NCBI GenBank assembly: GCA_963731035.1
Contig: CAVSUY010000027.1
Location: 186,001-250,000 of the forward strand
DNA from: JAANXG01 sp963731035
Lineage (GTDB): Bacteria > Pseudomonadota > Gammaproteobacteria > Arenicellales > JAANXG01
Direction: 5' to 3'
DNA: 64,000 nt
Positions 61,739-64,000 of the stretch are shown piece by piece. The position numbers were made by a program, and so were the translations under genes. The stretch's first letter is position 1. Each line of letters begins with the position of its first letter. The notes under the pieces are model-generated. The model saw only the letters and a program-made list of their open reading frames with translations, was not told the DNA's origin and did not search any database.

Positions 61739-62201
61739 TGTCTGCTCCTTTCTTGGGGGCGCCGCATGCGTCCCCGCTCAAGTTCTGTTTGATTCCGCAC
61801 AGCGCGTTCATCAATATGGCGCGCGCTTCCGGCTCCAGGCCGCTAAGCGCCGCCTTGCGTACTTCCCGTGCCTGTGAACGGATTTGCGTCAGCAGCGGCT
61901 GTACCTGGGGCGTCAGATAGAGGCGACAGGCGCGGCGGTCACGCGGATCGGAACGGCGCTCGACCCAACCGGACGCTTCCAGACGGTCTACCAGCCGACC
62001 GAGAGTGATGGGCCGCACTTCCAGGTCCTCGGCCAGCGTCGCCTGGTTGATGCCCTCGCGCCGGGAAAGCATGGCCAGGGCGCGCCACTGAACCTGGGTA
62101 AGCCCAAGCGGCTTCAGTCTCCGGTCGAGCTCCCGCCGCAGCAAGCGGGACACCTCGTACATGAGGAAACCAAAGTTTTGGGTAGGATCGGAATCGGGCA
62201 T
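61725..62201 (-). CDS. MarR-family regulator of the efflux operon (EmrR-like)
   Basis: 158 residues from ATG 62201 (GTG 62213 would add four but lies inside the operator). Winged helix-turn-helix: LTQVQWRALAMLSRREGINQ, ATLAEDLEVRPITLGRLVDR as recognition helix, then the wing GWVERRSDPRDRRACRLYLT. MarR dimers bind palindromes and are released by phenolic or drug ligands. A perfect palindrome lies across the predicted transcription start (62211-62227) just after a strong promoter, so autorepression of the regulator-emrA-emrB operon is very likely. There is no ribosome-binding site and the leader is very short. Confidence 0.88.
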   Translation of the reverse strand: MPDSDPTQNFGFLMYEVSRLLRRELDRRLKPLGLTQVQWRALAMLSRREGINQATLAEDLEVRPITLGRLVDRLEASGWVERRSDPRDRRACRLYLTPQVQPLLTQIRSQAREVRKAALSGLEPEARAILMNALCGIKQNLSGDACGAPKKGADNAER

Positions 62202-62210
62202 TACACGGTT

Positions 62211-62227
62211 CACTGACTATGTCAGTG
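62211..62227. promoter_or_regulatory. MarR operator
   Basis: Perfect 7-bp inverted repeat CACTGAC-TAT-GTCAGTG located 3 bp downstream of the -10 box on the minus strand. Binding there would block initiation or clearance of the efflux operon. Confidence 0.75.
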
Positions 62228-62230
62228 CTT

Positions 62231-62259
62231 ATTATAAGGTTTGCTTACTTTTCTTCCAA
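62231..62259 (-). promoter_or_regulatory. Sigma-70 promoter of the MarR-emrA-emrB operon
   Basis: Reading on the minus strand: TTGGAA (62259-62254), 17-nt spacer, TATAAT (62236-62231). The -10 is a perfect consensus. Transcription would begin near 62224, within the palindromic operator. Confidence 0.8.
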
Positions 62260-62332
62260 CCCCCTTTCCAGAACATCCCCTCTCCCGCTTGCGGGACGAC
62301 TCCACGGACGCAGGAAGTAGGGCGAAACAATC

Positions 62333-62356
62333 CCCTCTCCCGCTTGCGGGAGAGGG
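62333..62356. repeat. REP-like palindrome, locus IV
   Basis: Eleven-bp stem CCCTCTCCCGC/GCGGGAGAGGG with a TT loop. A partial second copy lies at about 62278-62296. The tail that follows leads into hairpin A5. Confidence 0.8.
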
Positions 62357-62431
62357 TTAGGGTGAGGGCAAACGGCGTTCGGAATGGTGCTGTGCTGGTG
62401 CCTGGTCGTTAGTTGACGGGACCACGGCCAG

Positions 62432-62539
62432 CATGGGTTGAGGGAGGCCTTCGCCGACACGCTGTAAATACATCCCTGTACGCTCGCTTCCGGCATCCGA
62501 AGCCTCCAGACGGTCGGCGAAAACCTCCCCCAACCCATG
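62432..62539 (+). repeat. 108-bp hairpin element, locus IV, copy A5
   Basis: 27-base arms 62432-62458 and 62513-62539 around a 54-nt core. The pairing keeps a few G:T and mismatched positions in the middle of the stem. Confidence 0.9.
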
Positions 62540-62621
62540 CTCAGACTGCGTCACCCTTCGAGAAGCACCACGGACGTGTCAGGTATCCCCCACCCCCCGA
62601 ACGAAGGGATGGGCGCAAAGG

Positions 62622-62728
62622 CATGAATTGGGGCGGGGTTTCAGCGGGCGTCTGGAGGCAAGGATGCCGGAGGCGAGCCTACAGGGAGGTACTTGCGGCG
62701 TCCCGCTGAAATCCCGCCCCGGTTCATG
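62622..62728 (-). repeat. 107-bp hairpin element, locus IV, copy B5
   Basis: 27-base arms 62622-62648 and 62702-62728. Two A:T-to-G:C differences relative to B2 appear on one arm only, leaving G:T wobble pairs. It is 82 bp from A5 in opposite orientation. The 240 bp beyond it, up to the next gene end, show no further feature. Confidence 0.9.
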
Positions 62729-62968
62729 CACAGCACTCCCGCCAACAATCTGAACACCCCACCAAACAGCGCCCCCCACAAGATATTCAAATCCCACAAC
62801 CGCAGCCCAACGCAGGTTGTCGGGATCAATCCCGACCTACAGGGATGTGCACTAGGATTGCTCCAGGCAATCCCGGCATTTCCTCCATCCATGGAGGTCA
62901 CGAAGTGAGGCGGATCGCCGGGAGCGGGATGCCATCGACCTGCCGGGACCCACTCGCGCATGGCCCCG

Positions 62969-63781
62969 CTAGAGGGTGGCGCCGACGGGTCCGGACAGGC
63001 CGCGGCTAATCAACTCCGCGGTAAGGTAATCGAAGGCTTCGTCCACCGTGTCACAGAACTTGAACAGCTCCAGATCCTTGGCATCGATGGTGCCGAATTC
63101 CACCAGGGCGTCGAAGTTGAGGATCCGATTCCAGTATTCGGAGCCGTACAGTACCAGTGGCAGGTGTTTTCTGACCTTTCGTGTCTGGACCAGGGTCAAA
63201 GTCTCGAACAACTCATCCAGGGTGCCAAAGCCTCCTGGAAAGAAGATTACCGCTTTCGCCAGATACAGAAACCAGAACTTGCGCATGAAGAAGTAGTGGA
63301 ACTGAAATGCCAGCTCCCGGGTAATGTAGGGGTTCTCGTGCTCTTCGAAAGGCAGGGAAACCGACAGACCCACGTTGACCCCTTGTGCCTCGCTGGCCCC
63401 GCGGTTCGCCGCCTCCATGATGCCGGGACCTCCCCCCGTGCAGATCACGAAACGCCGGTGTTTCTCCGGGAGCGCCTTCGACCAGTGAGTCAGCCGGTTC
63501 GACAGGGTCCGGGCATCTTCGTAGTACCGCGACATCTTGAGTTGCAGTTCGGCCCGCTTGATCCCTTCGCCGTTAACCCTCGCTTTTTCGAGATCCGACT
63601 CGGCACGTTCACCGTCTATACAGCGTGCCGAGCCCATCACGACGATGGTGTCGTCTATCGAAAAGCGGTGGAACCGAGTGTTGGGTTCATGATACTCGGC
63701 CAATATCCGAATCGGCCGGGCCTCTGGACTCAGCAGGAACTCATCGTTGCTGTAGGCTTTGCTGACGGATTTCTGTTTCAT
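62969..63781 (-). CDS. LOG-family (TIGR00730-type) nucleotide-processing protein
   Basis: 270 residues from ATG 63781. The two LOG motifs are CTGGGPGIMEAANRGASEA (~125-143) and FFPGGFGTLDELFETLTLV (~185-203), with a Rossmann-like fold. Members cleave nucleoside monophosphates from base (cytokinin activation in plants, general nucleotide salvage in bacteria). The N-terminal ~60 residues (SNDEFLLSPEARPIRILAEY) are typical of the larger bacterial branch. A TTG at 63826, overlapping the stop codon of the upstream gene, is an alternative start that would add 15 residues. Confidence 0.85.
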   Translation of the reverse strand: MKQKSVSKAYSNDEFLLSPEARPIRILAEYHEPNTRFHRFSIDDTIVVMGSARCIDGERAESDLEKARVNGEGIKRAELQLKMSRYYEDARTLSNRLTHWSKALPEKHRRFVICTGGGPGIMEAANRGASEAQGVNVGLSVSLPFEEHENPYITRELAFQFHYFFMRKFWFLYLAKAVIFFPGGFGTLDELFETLTLVQTRKVRKHLPLVLYGSEYWNRILNFDALVEFGTIDAKDLELFKFCDTVDEAFDYLTAELISRGLSGPVGATL

Positions 63782-63822
63782 GTCGATAATGTGTGCTTCA
63801 TCAAAGGGACCCCGGTCCGGGG

Positions 63823-64000
63823 TCAAAATTCGATCTTCTCGAGATGATAACGCAGTCGCGCTCTTCTTCGTTTCGGTCTGATGGCTTCGAGCGCCTTGGT
63901 GAGATCGGCGGGGGTCCGATCCCGGCGCAGGAGAACGGCCACCGCGTTGCCGTAGGCGGGCAAAGTGAACTTGTAGATCCGTTCGAAGTCGCGCCTGACC
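63823..64000 (-). CDS. Hypothetical protein, C-terminal fragment
   Basis: Open minus-strand frame entering at the window edge and ending in TGA at 63823, giving the last ~58 residues: RRDFERIYKFTLPAYG, then VLLRRDRTPADLTKALEAI and a basic RPKRRRARLRYHLEK tail. Length, codon quality and the overlap with a possible LOG-gene start support a real gene. The family is not recognisable from this fragment. Confidence 0.55.
   Translation of the reverse strand, partial: VRRDFERIYKFTLPAYGNAVAVLLRRDRTPADLTKALEAIRPKRRRARLRYHLEKIEF

Overview
The window is about 60 % G+C and looks like a chromosomal segment of a free-living, probably marine or saline, gammaproteobacterium. The taxonomic hints are PolB (DNA polymerase II), the dnaQ/rnhA/yafS-like block divergent from mltD, a cbrX-cbrA-cbrB-type regulatory cluster and an emrRAB-type efflux operon. 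The lifestyle hints are a large Na+/H+ antiporter cluster, a Na+:solute symporter, a general amino-acid ABC importer and a candidate DMSP lyase. No rRNA, tRNA, CRISPR array, phage or transposase gene was found.

Layout. 1-7 kb: truncated aconitase acnA (-), propionyl-CoA synthetase prpE (+), a GT39/ArnT-like membrane glycosyltransferase (-) and glutaryl-CoA dehydrogenase (-). 7-15 kb: a 1180-residue AsmA-like envelope protein; a minus-strand group with a methyltransferase, an unknown protein and an M24-fold protein carrying the full DddP metal and catalytic residue set; a GcvR-like double-ACT protein; and a SagB-type oxidoreductase coupled to a GFA-fold protein. 15-20 kb: a nucleotidyltransferase / PqqD-like / HPr-kinase-like trio, followed by polB. 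20-25 kb: an amidohydrolase-like lipoprotein or anchored protein, an MBL-fold hydrolase and acetyl-CoA synthetase. 25-33 kb: a small membrane/TPR operon, then a sodium:solute symporter preceded by a textbook sigma-54 promoter and a palindromic enhancer site, then cbrB, cbrA and cbrX. 33-40 kb: a nine-gene Mrp/Mbh-like cation antiporter cluster on the plus strand. 41-45 kb: a pentapeptide-repeat protein, dnaQ, rnhA, a YafS-like methyltransferase and mltD. 46-50 kb: aapJQMP. 51-58 kb: gcvT, gcvP (with a -1 frameshift in a C7G4 run), a TraB/GumN protein, a small conserved protein, an Ap4A phosphorylase-like HIT protein and a sirtuin. 58-64 kb: a MipZ-like ATPase, emrB, emrA, a MarR regulator with a clear promoter and operator, and a LOG-family protein.

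The most unusual feature is a family of 107-bp hairpin elements (27-bp inverted arms around a conserved ~53-nt core). It occurs at four intergenic loci as pairs of oppositely oriented copies about 80 bp apart, joined to a REP-like small palindrome and a conserved linker. The arms differ between copies but change together, so pairing is kept.

How the genes fit together. Carbon entry through acetate and propionate activation (acs, prpE), amino-acid uptake (aap) and glycine catabolism (gcv) feeds the TCA cycle (acnA). A CbrAB-like system appears to control a neighbouring Na+-coupled transporter through sigma-54. The Mrp-like complex would supply or use the sodium gradient. The DddP candidate suggests that an algal osmolyte could be one carbon source.
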